64,000 nucleotides of DNA. Origin: Marisa cornuarietis. Taxonomy: Eukaryota > Mollusca > Gastropoda > Architaenioglossa > Ampullariidae. The position numbers were made by a program, and so were the translations under genes. Location: the NCBI GenBank assembly GCA_004794655.1, contig SMMW01000534.1, positions 3,281,001 through 3,345,000 on the forward strand, written 5' to 3'. Below, piece after piece: positions 1 through 8,790 of this stretch (position 1 is its first letter; the number at the start of each line of letters is the position of its first letter). The notes beneath the pieces were generated by a model. That model saw only the letters and a program-made list of their open reading frames with translations. It was not told the DNA's origin and ran no database searches.

Positions 1-56
1 ACATTTTTGCCAAGAAACATAAGGATAAAATTGGAGAACCATCTTGATGTACTCAC

Positions 57-186
57 TCTTTCGAAGATTGGATAGACTTGCTCTGTTGATAGTCCAGTCT
101 CCTAAAGTGGCCAAGAATGATTTGGAATCATTTGTGGACACCAGCGTCTTGAAGGAATCAAACAGTGGTCGAGCCAGAAAGCTGAA
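57..186 (-). CDS. Mondo: Mondo-like exon 6 (DCD/WMC-type tail)
   Basis: The exon begins after a CAG acceptor, in phase 0, with FSFLARPLFDSFKTLVST. It continues directly from NWKFWI of the previous exon and matches the conserved Mondo tail (family form: FSIIIKPLFESFKGMVST). It ends after SLSNLRK plus one base at a GTGAGT donor. At least one more exon must lie to the left of the window. Confidence 0.82.
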
Positions 187-3100
187 CTGATTGCAAGTTA
201 AGGCCCTCACAAAAAAACCCTAAGCTGCAGCAGATTCAAAGCCATTCTCTTCCAGTTAAAATGTGATTAATTTTTAAGTAGCTGGAACCTCAATGTGAAG
301 TAATTAACAAAAGTTTATTTCCTTAAACAAGAAATTTGCCTCAAAAATTTTACAAACATCTTAGACATACTACCCATATTCTTTTTACAAGTCACCATCT
401 CAAATATCAGAAGTATTTTAACATTGTATCCTTACCCAGATGATAAACTATTTATTCTTATGCTATTGAACTCCCTTTCATGGCTGATTTTAATTATACA
501 TTCCAACTTCCAGTCAAGCTAACAGATATAGATAGAATACGTACAGCTGGTAGTCATGGGGGTAAAGAAAAAAATTCAAAAACTACACAAACACAAGCGA
601 AGGATACGATCCAGAACTTCCAGTTTGTCTTGACGCGGGAGGCAACATAGTCATTGTACATTTGGTCAAGAGAGACACGTTCTGGTTCTTCAACTTTCAA
701 CCCTGCAGCTGGCAATCGTTCTTGAAATGAGCTGCAACAACGGCGGCAAAGATTAGAGATCTGCTCCTGTATTTCGGTATACTTTGTGGCTAGAATGAGG
801 GCTGAGTTTGTATTGGGGGACTGAGGGGTAAAATTAGGCCCAAAAAAAAGTGAAGAGGAACTTACCCATTACCTGAAAGAACAGGGAGAAAAGTTATGTA
901 TAGCTCAAATAAGGCAGCTCATACAGGGTGCAGAAACAGAGGGACAAATAGAAACTGGCTGCCAAGCTGGGTACAAAAAAATCTAGGCCTTGTTTTCTTC
1001 TTCTGTTGTCTTCAATTTCACTCCACAAAGAATTCTTAATGTAAACCCATACAAGTGCTGAATGCAGTTTCAGGTGAGCACTCTTTTCTTCTGCTGTTAA
1101 GTTCAGATGAAAAAAAACCTGAATGTGTCCTCATCTGAAACTGACCCTGAATGGCTACCTTTATCACTACCGAGTCACTTAAATTTTGAATTATTAAAAT
1201 TATAACCAAAAATATAAATTTTGGGATAAAATTTAAAAATGAAAAAAGGTCCAGTGGAAAAAAATCTTACAAATATGGAATTTTCAGACTTTTTTGGGGG
1301 GTGGACTTAAGACTGCAGTGGTACTTTTCCCATGGAATGTTATGGGGGAAGGATTAAAAAAAAATTTAATCACCTGCAAAGAAAAGTGGTTAAGGTTAGA
1401 GATGCAAACTGATCAAGTGTGAAGTATCACACAAGCACAGATATGCAACATACCACATCGTCCGAAGTGCGCTTCAGCATTAGGTGTAGCTGATGACAAA
1501 AACTTACTGAATTTCTCTGCTCAGGGACTCTATTTCCCGGCGGAGGCTTCCTGCTTCCGTCGTGTACCTCTCGCGATCGGCCTTAAGGTGCCGACAGTAT
1601 TCCGCCGCTAGAGATACGGAGATAGGTCAGAATTTTGGTAAGGGTGCCCGTCATAGCTAATGGGCACGTCTAACTAAAGCATCGACAATCATCATGTGTC
1701 ACCGACATGAAAAACCCCAAAGCACGATGGGAGAAAGCAATGTAGTCCTGCGATCTCTGCCCTGCCAGCAAACAGTGCATCTGGCCATGTACCGACATGT
1801 CCATCACAAGGTTCTCTTTCTTGCTAATGCGGAAAGCAAGTGATGCCCCTCTTAATCAGCTATTTCTGTTTTTCTTTTAATTTCTGATAAATATGTTACA
1901 AATTTCCAAAGGGCTAAGAGGGGCAACCAGGGAAGAGAACCGTATCTGCATGCAAGGAAGACACCTCAAGACGTCCTTACCTTTTTTTGCTGAAAAGGAA
2001 AAGATGATATTAGTTTTAAAAAGAGGAGGAAGCATTGAAACGATCCTCACCTTTTGTTAGAATGATTGATTCACTCATCTTCCCCTTGTCTGCCAATGAT
2101 GGCACTTGTACCTTCAAGTCTTCCAGTCGAGTCTGCCAAAAGTTTTAAAACATATGCTTTATAATTATAATAGGGAAGATCATAAATGAAAATTGCTTTT
2201 CCAATTTTATTCTCTCTTAAGGAAAATAAGAAAAGGTCACATTGTTATTGGAGAGACATGATACAATCATTTTCTTAGGTTCATTAGATTTGCTTTCAAA
2301 GTAACAAGCTGAAAATGTTCACCTTGATCTTATCTCGGCGTTTGAGCTCTGCACGTTTGTGTGAAGGTCGCTTGTGACGGGGAATGGGGTTACTCTGGCG
2401 CCGATCACTTCCACTGTCACTTGAAGATGATGAGGCAGGAGACTCTGGGGAAGTAAAAGGAACTGGTGTGGCTCCAGTTTCACCAAATGAGCCATCAGCA
2501 TCAAGAAGGTTATCACTCTCTGATGAGATTATGTCCCCTGACAAAGAGGCCATAAGGTCATCAAAGCTGATGGATCCATATGCAGCAGTGTTGAACCACG
2601 AATCTGATAATGATGCACCACCAAAGTCAGCCTCCTGCAATTCATCAGACTGGTATTTAATGGTCAATGAATCCTGCACAGGAAATCTTTATAGGGGAGA
2701 AGTTACAACTACAAGATGTTTTGAAAGGTCATCAGAAGGGGGGTAAATATCAAAAACATATCGCTTCTCGGCCTTTTGGCTAAGATCAAAGTGTAAAAAT
2801 AGTAGATAAGACATCTCCTGTAGTTGTAAACAGACCATTCCCATAAGTTCAGTGAGGTGTAACATCTTTACTGATAGCAATACCCGGATGCTCTCGAGAA
2901 ATCCAAGAACTATATATATATATATTTCTTAACATCTCTCGCACAAGTTACTGGCATTATGTTTTAGTGGGCATGTTTGTGTGTAAAGAAGTGCCGTCTT
3001 TACTTTAACATTTAACCAAGTTTGGCCATAGTTAGCTTTAAGCCACTTTCACTGCCTCTCTTACTGATTTACAAATGTGTACTGAATGATACTGTTAATT

Positions 3101-5235
3101 TGTCCTTCACATATGCATGTTACATGCTGCTCAAGATTATCTCCCTTGGACTGCAGTAAAGGCCACACTGATCGATGATGAACAGGCAGAGCGGCATTTA
3201 GCCATTAACTAGACTTTATTTGCATTTTCACCGATACTGCAGGTAACATTTAAATATATATTGTTCAAAATATGACATGTACTTATTGTACATGGGCAAT
3301 GGTGTTATTTTAAGTGTTGGTGAAACAAAACAGTGCCCCTCAGTCTTAGTCTTTGACTTTCAAGATCTTCCAAACAAGACAAAAATAAAAGTTCCTGAGG
3401 CCTTAGATAATATCAGAAAATATCTTTTATAAAACACATATAAATCAAAACTGTCTGCTGAATAAATGTTGGCTAACAGGGGTCTGGTGAGACTGAATAG
3501 CCTAACAGAGGAATTTAGTTAGTTGGTGTTTTACATCATGTCAGCAACTAAGGCAATCTCACTCAGATATCAGAGAAACAACAAACAGAAAAAAATATGA
3601 GAAAAGATTAGAACACAGAAGACTACAGATTCAGCAGAGACAACAGGCCACAGATAGTAAATGTTTTGTTTCTGAAACAATAGATCTCAATAATGTGAAT
3701 TTTAGACTGCAGAAGGAAAAGGTATTATGGAAATATACTCCAGTTACATCATCACCTGGTTTGGAGTAGGGCAGCAGCAAAGAACAACCCATGGTGGTCT
3801 TTATTCTACACCTAGTTGTAACGAAACAACCTCCTAGCCACTAAATCCACATCACAGCAAATCATCAAAATTAGGCCATTAAGTGCCAACTACATTCAAA
3901 TGTATGCACTTAACAATGACACATACTTAGGGGAAGAATCTCCTTGCAGACAAACTGAGCAAGAGTTGAATGGTGGGGTAGGTAAACAAGGAACACCTTG
4001 GGAACCCTACCTCTGCACACACATTAATACTGCCTTAGACAGTGAAACAAGCTTTGACGCTTGTGCACGGAGAAACGGCTGTTTAGTACCAACACGGTCT
4101 TGTATTACTGGACTGCTTGTTTAAGTTATAGAACGAGTCGTTTTACTACAAAGCTTCCGGTTGCAACATGGGGTTTTTTTTCTATACACGACCTGGCATC
4201 TGTACACACAAGTGGAATTACCTCACCACAATGCCAAGAAATTTAAAAAAAATCAGTGTGGAAGAATGCTGGACAGTATTAAAGACTGTAAGGGATAATG
4301 ATCAAAAATAAATGGGGCCAGGCCGGTCCACCAGCACACGTCTTGCAACAGTCTAGTGGTTCGGCCACGAGACTGCCAGGCAACCAGCCAACGAGAGCCT
4401 ACACTCAAAGATGCTCAGATATCTGCAACCCGTTCACGATGACGATAAAAAACGAAAACATAAAAAACTATATCTTTTGTGTTATATTCATAGACGGCCT
4501 CATTTCCATAGAGAATTGTCGAAGTTGCATTATTACATAACTTCATTTACAAATCTCCTACAGTTGAAATTTTTTCCATCATTGTGATTTTAAGGTCTGT
4601 GTGACATAAAATTGATTGGCGGCTATTAAAAATTTAAGGAAAAAGATATCAATGGAAGGTTCAGCGTACGCGTAACTACAAATGTGCGCACGGCACGCAG
4701 CCAAACTTGGTCGGGAAAGGGACCTTGACCTTTGACTGATCACGCGATGTGTTGGCCTGGCACTCGTGCGCCAAGGAACGGCATCAGACGGGAGCATAAG
4801 TGAGGCACGTGATCGTGCGTGGCAAGAACACGATTGGTTATCCGGTAAGGTAACGTGACTGTGACGTCAACATTCTCTAACTGCGTATAAAACCCAGCGC
4901 ACGCCATTATTTGGATTTCGTCGTCGCTGGCGGATAAGACGCATGCTCTCTTTACAATTGAATTGCTCTTGGAGAATTTTGACAAAGGACGAATCCCGTC
5001 CGTTCTATTTTCTACATCTACTCATTGCGTGAAAACAAGCTCAGGTCTTCCGAAAGAAAGGAAAGCTTACAGCAATTCCATTAAAATGAAGTTTTTAGAG
5101 ATGTGAACTAAACCTTTATTAAGATAAACAGGCAAAATAAATAATGTATTCTCTTACCTCTCCTAGTGACGGTGTTGGTTGATTAGTAGTGGAGTCAGCC
5201 AGGGGCAAAATCGTCCCCGACTCTACCGCAATCAT
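57..5235 (-). CDS. Mondo: Mondo/ChREBP-family bHLH-leucine-zipper transcription factor, short form lacking the N-terminal sensor region (partial at left edge)
   Basis: Six spliced exons in consistent phase: 5158-5235, 2323-2673, 2051-2132, 1508-1607, 608-731 and 57-186, giving 288 residues before the window edge. Domains in order: a 26-residue leader; an acidic Ser-rich region containing SISFDDLMASLSG, plausibly an activation segment; the basic region HKRAELKRRDKIK with the HxxxExxxR spacing used for E-box contact; helix 1, loop and helix 2 ending AAEYCRHLKADRERY; a leucine-zipper-like segment; then LPAAGL and NWKFWIFSFLARPLF, which match the dimerisation and cytoplasmic-localisation tail of MondoA/ChREBP. 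Family members pair with Mlx and bind carbohydrate-response E-boxes. The start ATG at 5235 has an in-frame TAG 15 nt upstream and a TATA box about 90 bp upstream. The Mondo conserved (glucose-sensing) region is not encoded here, and no exon for it is visible upstream. It could be a short isoform like ChREBP-beta or a separate short paralogue. The family call is firm; the biology of the short form is inference. Confidence 0.82.
608..731 (-). CDS. Mondo: Mondo-like exon 5 (end of zipper and start of tail domain)
   Basis: The acceptor is TTGTTGCAG. The exon starts with one base that completes a His codon and reads SFQERLPAAGL through MYNDYVASRVKTNWKFWI. The spacing from the zipper to LPAAG is the same as in human MondoA, which fixes this acceptor rather than the upstream AGs. 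The donor GTATCC is weak but is required by the phase-0 join to the next exon. Confidence 0.82.
866..872 (-). other. Candidate 7-nt poison microexon in the Mondo-like gene
   Basis: Seven bases (GTAATGG on the minus strand) sit between a good acceptor (GTTCTTTCAG) and a good donor (GTAAGTTC) in the intron after exon 4. Joined to exon 4, which leaves CA, they would read CAG TAA and stop the protein before the tail domain. This is only a splice-site reading and may be chance. Confidence 0.2.
1508..1607 (-). CDS. Mondo: Mondo-like exon 4 (helix 2 and leucine zipper)
   Basis: Starts with two bases and encodes AAEYCRHLKADRERY followed by SLRREIESLSREI. This is the second helix and the heptad region that pairs with Mlx in this family. 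The donor is a strong GTAAGT; reading through it would hit an immediate TAA. The exon is more GC-rich than its flanks, as expected for coding sequence. Confidence 0.85.
1981..1989 (-). other. Candidate 9-nt microexon inside the bHLH helix 2
   Basis: The minus-strand bases CAAAAAAAG lie directly between CCTTTTCAG and GTAAGGAC. The flanking exons break one base into a codon, and nine bases preserve that phase. Inclusion would add Ala-Lys-Lys between ILTK and AAEYCRH. Skipping gives the family-standard sequence, so this would be an optional exon. Confidence 0.35.
2051..2132 (-). CDS. Mondo: Mondo-like exon 3 (helix 1, loop, start of helix 2)
   Basis: Follows a CTTTTGGCAG acceptor in phase 0 and encodes TRLEDLKVQVPSLADKGK and then MSESIILTK plus one base. 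The donor is GTGAGG. It lies where Mondo proteins have helix 1, loop and helix 2. Confidence 0.85.
2323..2673 (-). CDS. Mondo: Mondo-like exon 2 (acidic Ser-rich segment and basic region)
   Basis: 117 codons in one open frame, from DSLTIKYQ after a TGTGCAG acceptor to HKRAELKRRDKIK before a GTGAAC donor. The middle holds acidic-hydrophobic SISFDDLMASLSG and a serine run. The end is the bHLH basic region with His, Glu and Arg at the DNA-contact positions. No ATG is needed here because the exon joins exon 1 in phase 0. Confidence 0.85.
2760..2795 (+). pseudogene. U2 snRNA 5'-end fragment
   Basis: The first 30 bases are identical to the universally conserved start of U2 snRNA (ATCGCTTCTCGGCCTTTTGG, then CTAAGATCAA), covering stem-loop I. 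After an extra A and GTGTA the match ends; the branch-point-pairing GUAGUA is displaced and the Sm site and 3' half are absent. It lies in intron 1 of the Mondo-like gene, antisense to it. A truncated retro-pseudogene is the likeliest reading. Confidence 0.8.
4806..4811. promoter_or_regulatory. CACGTG E-box in intron 1 of the Mondo-like gene
   Basis: A palindromic E-box, the core site of Mondo-Mlx, USF and Myc family factors, lies within a GC-richer promoter-like patch (about 4660-5000). The next CGTG motifs do not have the 5-bp spacing of a carbohydrate-response element. Confidence 0.3.
4862..4892 (+). promoter_or_regulatory. CRE plus TATA box, plus-strand core promoter
   Basis: A perfect cAMP-response element TGACGTCA (4862-4869) is followed 16 bp later by TATAAAA (4886-4892). 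This is a compact promoter layout. Downstream there is no long plus-strand frame; the ATG near 5085 gives only six codons. If used, it would make a non-coding or short-ORF transcript antisense to exon 1 of the Mondo-like gene. Confidence 0.4.
5158..5235 (-). CDS. Mondo: Mondo-like exon 1 (start codon, 26 residues)
   Basis: Opens with MIAVESGTILPLADSTTNQP and ends at LGE before a GTAAGAG donor, in phase 0. An in-frame TAG lies 15 nt upstream of the ATG, G is at -3, and the TATA box is about 90 bp upstream. No homology is recognised for these 26 residues, so the assignment rests on phase, splice site and promoter. Confidence 0.6.
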
Positions 5236-5320
5236 AGCACCTGTTCGAGTCTAGTTTACTCTGAAGAGAACGTAGCTGGTAGACAGTCCACCATAAACTG
5301 TATCCGCAATGGAAAACCCA

Positions 5321-5331
5321 CGCGTTTTATA
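5321..5331 (-). promoter_or_regulatory. TATA box of the Mondo-like gene
   Basis: The minus strand reads TATAAAACGCG. Transcription would start near 5300, giving a 5' UTR of about 65 nt before the ATG at 5235. The sequence just upstream is GC-rich (GCGCGCGGTGC), unlike the AT-rich surroundings. Confidence 0.55.
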
Positions 5332-7036
5332 CCGAGCCCACAATGCACCGCGCGCAAGAGTAACGTGCGAAGCATGTTTATCCAATTAGGTTAAATTTTA
5401 AAACATCAAAGAAACATGATTATATGTGAAACTTATTATTCTTCAACTTTGTTTAAACCTTGCATGTGAATAAGCTATACCCTTTATTAACAATCATAAT
5501 TTAAAAAAAAAAACTCGGTTACGTACAATGATTCCCATTGGTCCAAATTTAATTTGCATAGAGGCCCACTGTGGGTAGTGTTACAAGAAGGGGCGCTCTC
5601 GCAAGTTGGTGTGTGGTTTACTAATATATCATACCCGCTTATTCTAATGTTAAACATGTGAGGTCAGCGACATTTTAGAGTATCCTACATTACAGGAGTG
5701 TTGTGACAGTTTAAAGATCACGCACGAAGGCGAATAGATTGAATAACAAAATTCCGCTGTGCAGAAGACCTTGTATAAACGATACTTTAATTATGATGTA
5801 CGTCTTACTTCGGGCTGTAACTCAGACTTGATTGTACACGCAACCTCAGGTGAGATCACTGAGAAAAAATACGTTAGGTAACAATATGTAAGGACTGCAG
5901 AAAATTAGCCCGAAGCATGAAGCTATCGCACAACTCCCCAAAATAAGCCCCCAAAGAAAAAATATTTAACTTTGGTTTGGTTGTTAGGCCATACCTGGTA
6001 AGAAAGAAAATACATTAAAAATTTCTTTGGTGGTAAGGCCCATATTTAAAATCTTATATGCCAATTTAAACAAAAAAAAATTGTAAGATTAATTTAAGTA
6101 CGAGGGCTGTGCGCTATGGGGCCCCGTAAGGGAAAACGTGCGAACAAAGCTGTTGGTCCAAGCGGGAAAACCGTTGCTTAGACCGACTATTCTCACGATC
6201 ATGTGTAGCTACATTATTATTAGGACTTTGCATGGTGAAAGGGGAGGATGTGCGTGGGGAGTAGGTTAACAGGTAGTGAGTATTCTGTTTGGGTGTCTAA
6301 TTTGTATTGTTGCTGAATCTACCACAGCTACTCTTACTGCGTAGGGTTTTTTTTTGGATGGGGTGGGGGGGCGCTTTCCCACGATAAACCTATTTGTTGC
6401 GTGTACATGTGTGTGTCGATTAAAAGATGTATAACATAATATATAATATAATTCGTGGAATTTTTTCGTGTAACTTGCATTTGTGTGCACAGTCGGGCAA
6501 TAGGCCAGTAAGCACATTTTTTCAGCGTTGTAAGAACTCCGCCAACTCTATTTCAACATGGCGTCGTGCAAAGCTGCTACATCACGAATTTGTGGATACA
6601 TGTTCTATATTTCTTCAACGTCTGCTTGCACGACATAAACACATCGGAAAGAGAATATATAGAGAGGATACCATAACATCACGGAAAATGTGTATAGGGT
6701 AACCAATGCAGTTATTTTTACATATAAAAGGTATTGAAACGAGGTAGCGTTATTTCTATTCGTATTCAGCACTATAGCGACCCTTTCGGGCTCGCACTGA
6801 CTTTCGACTAGGTCTTCTGTCACAACTGAGGGTTCTTTCCCAGCCATTTTTCGCTGACGTCCTCGTTGTTTAGACATAACACGTGAAAACCGAACGCTTC
6901 AACTGAATAAAAGTCAAGAATATATATGTTTTTTGTGTGTGAGTTTGCATGTGTCTTGTTTGTGTGCTGTGTGTGTTTTGTGTATGTGTTGTTTGGGTGG
7001 GGGTGTGTGTGTGTCTTCTTTTTTTTTTTAATTTAA

Positions 7037-7085
7037 TCGAGCTGCCACCAAATTGCCCTCTGGGACAAATAAAGTATCTTAAAGT
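7037..7085 (+). repeat. Retroelement-type 3' tail
   Basis: The end tgggacaaataaagtatctt resembles the conserved 3' ends of many aquatic-animal non-LTR elements of Rex/CR1 type. No coding part remains. It follows a GT-rich and T-rich tract. Confidence 0.35.
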
Positions 7086-8637
7086 TATGTCATTCACCTT
7101 TTAAAGAAGAGAACTCATTGGTTTGAGATAATTATTTATTATTATATCTGTGCTTATATTTGTTATGTATTTGCTTTGAACTGTAGAGCCTTTAATGGTG
7201 GGGTAAAGAGCTCTGTAAATTTACTGTATTATTATCATAAATAGCTCTTGATAAATAGTATGTTGTTGAAATATCACCCCTGTATTGTTTAATATACCAA
7301 TTTCTCAACAAGCATCTTCCAGCTCTCTATAGATTTTACTTTTGTCCGTAATTCAACTTTGTTTCGGTCGATTCATTTTGATCAATTTTCGTTCTACACG
7401 ATGAATGCACGCCCCGTAAATTCGCCCCATCAGAAGCAACTGACCAACAGTGGAGAAATTGTTACCAGACTACAGTTCGATATTGGCCACCATCTGAGCC
7501 ATTATTGTTACCAACAGACGCCAAATCGAGCTTCACCCGACATGAGAAATTTAATCCTTGTAACACAAAGCTGTCGTTTAGTTAAATCGGAAGGCCTTGA
7601 AATGTTTCCTAAAAAAAATATTCTACTAATGCATATTAAGGCTTCATCTCTACTACGAGTAAAATGTGCGGCTAACCAAACAGAGGGTGGGTAAAAAGCT
7701 GGGGGGTAGCTTCGTCTTGGATGTGGCCAGAAGACCCCTGAATTAATAATTGCTCGCGCGCGCACACAGACACACACACAAACTGGAACGGTGGTCCAAA
7801 AGTTTGAATAATTTCTTTTTTTTTTTTATAAATTGCTGTACTTGAAAATTTACTTCTCAACATAATTATGCCTTGATTTTCTTAGACATCAATTCAAAGT
7901 TAAAAACGTACGCACGCGCTAAATCAAAACTCCATATAGAGATTTTAAAGAAGCATATTTAAAAATATAAATCACGCCTCGAATATTTACCTATAAAAAT
8001 ATACAAATACACATGGTTTACATAACGACCAAATAAGAAGTTTAGAAATATGCTTTAACAATAATCTGCAAACCGTCAAGCCATCAGGCATTTGAATTTT
8101 CGAAAGTGATCGACAAGGGAGAACAGCAAATATATCCTCCGGCATTGAGTTCTTTTGAAAGGGGCAGCTCATGACAACTGTTAAGATTTCTTTTGTGGGT
8201 AAACACCTGTTCGATCCTGCAGCATGAAAGGCGACGACACTGTCAGCAGGTCATGCCGCTGTCTGGCGCACTTATCAAAATACTCCGTACCAAGTTTCAA
8301 CCTTTGTCAACAGCTCTGTCCCCATGCACCACTGGCACACACGCCTACCACTGCCAAGGTCAGTTTTCAAGGACATCGTGGCGCCGCGGGGTCTTTCCTC
8401 CCATTTTCAATTTTAACCTCCCCATTCCTCCCAGACTGCAAGCAAAGCAATCAGATTTTTGGTCTGGCAGGTGGTGACTAGGTTATCAATAGCTGCAGTG
8501 TTGTAGATAAACGAACTTTGCATATGTGATTAGTTTACGAGCCAGATGAAGGAACGGGGATTTCAAAGTATTTCGTTAACAATAACTTTCAAGAACTAAC
8601 AAGAATTGTGGGGGGTGGGGCCGTGGGGGTGGATGCA

Positions 8638-8790
8638 AAGATGAACCCCCCCCCCCGGCCCCGGGATAGATCGAAGATTCGTGTGGTACGGTATTATATA
8701 GCCTACACTTACGCCCGACCCCCGGGGGCCCCGCATATGACACTCGCCCAGGCCCCGCAGGGCTCCGCTTACTGCTAAGGCCGTTACTGG
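8638..8790. other. GC-rich patch with a C homopolymer
   Basis: A run of about 13 C is followed by GGCCCCGGG, then CCCCCGGGGGCCCCGCATAT and GGCCCCGCAGGGCTCCGC. It stands out sharply from the AT-rich surroundings. It carries no ORF with recognisable content. It may be a fragment of a GC-rich transposon or a small unmethylated island. Confidence 0.4.

Noticed and set aside
760..812. Alternative upstream acceptors for Mondo-like exon 5
   Set aside because: They give the wrong phase after exon 4 and add residues that break the exact spacing with human MondoA; the acceptor at 732 fits both.
4740..4985. 81-codon minus-strand frame beside the promoter patch
   Set aside because: Overlaps the plus-strand CRE/TATA region, shows no family similarity, and has no good donor for joining the Mondo-like exons.
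7359..7694. 111-codon plus-strand frame in intergenic DNA
   Set aside because: No domain or splice signals with partners; composition as for the surroundings.
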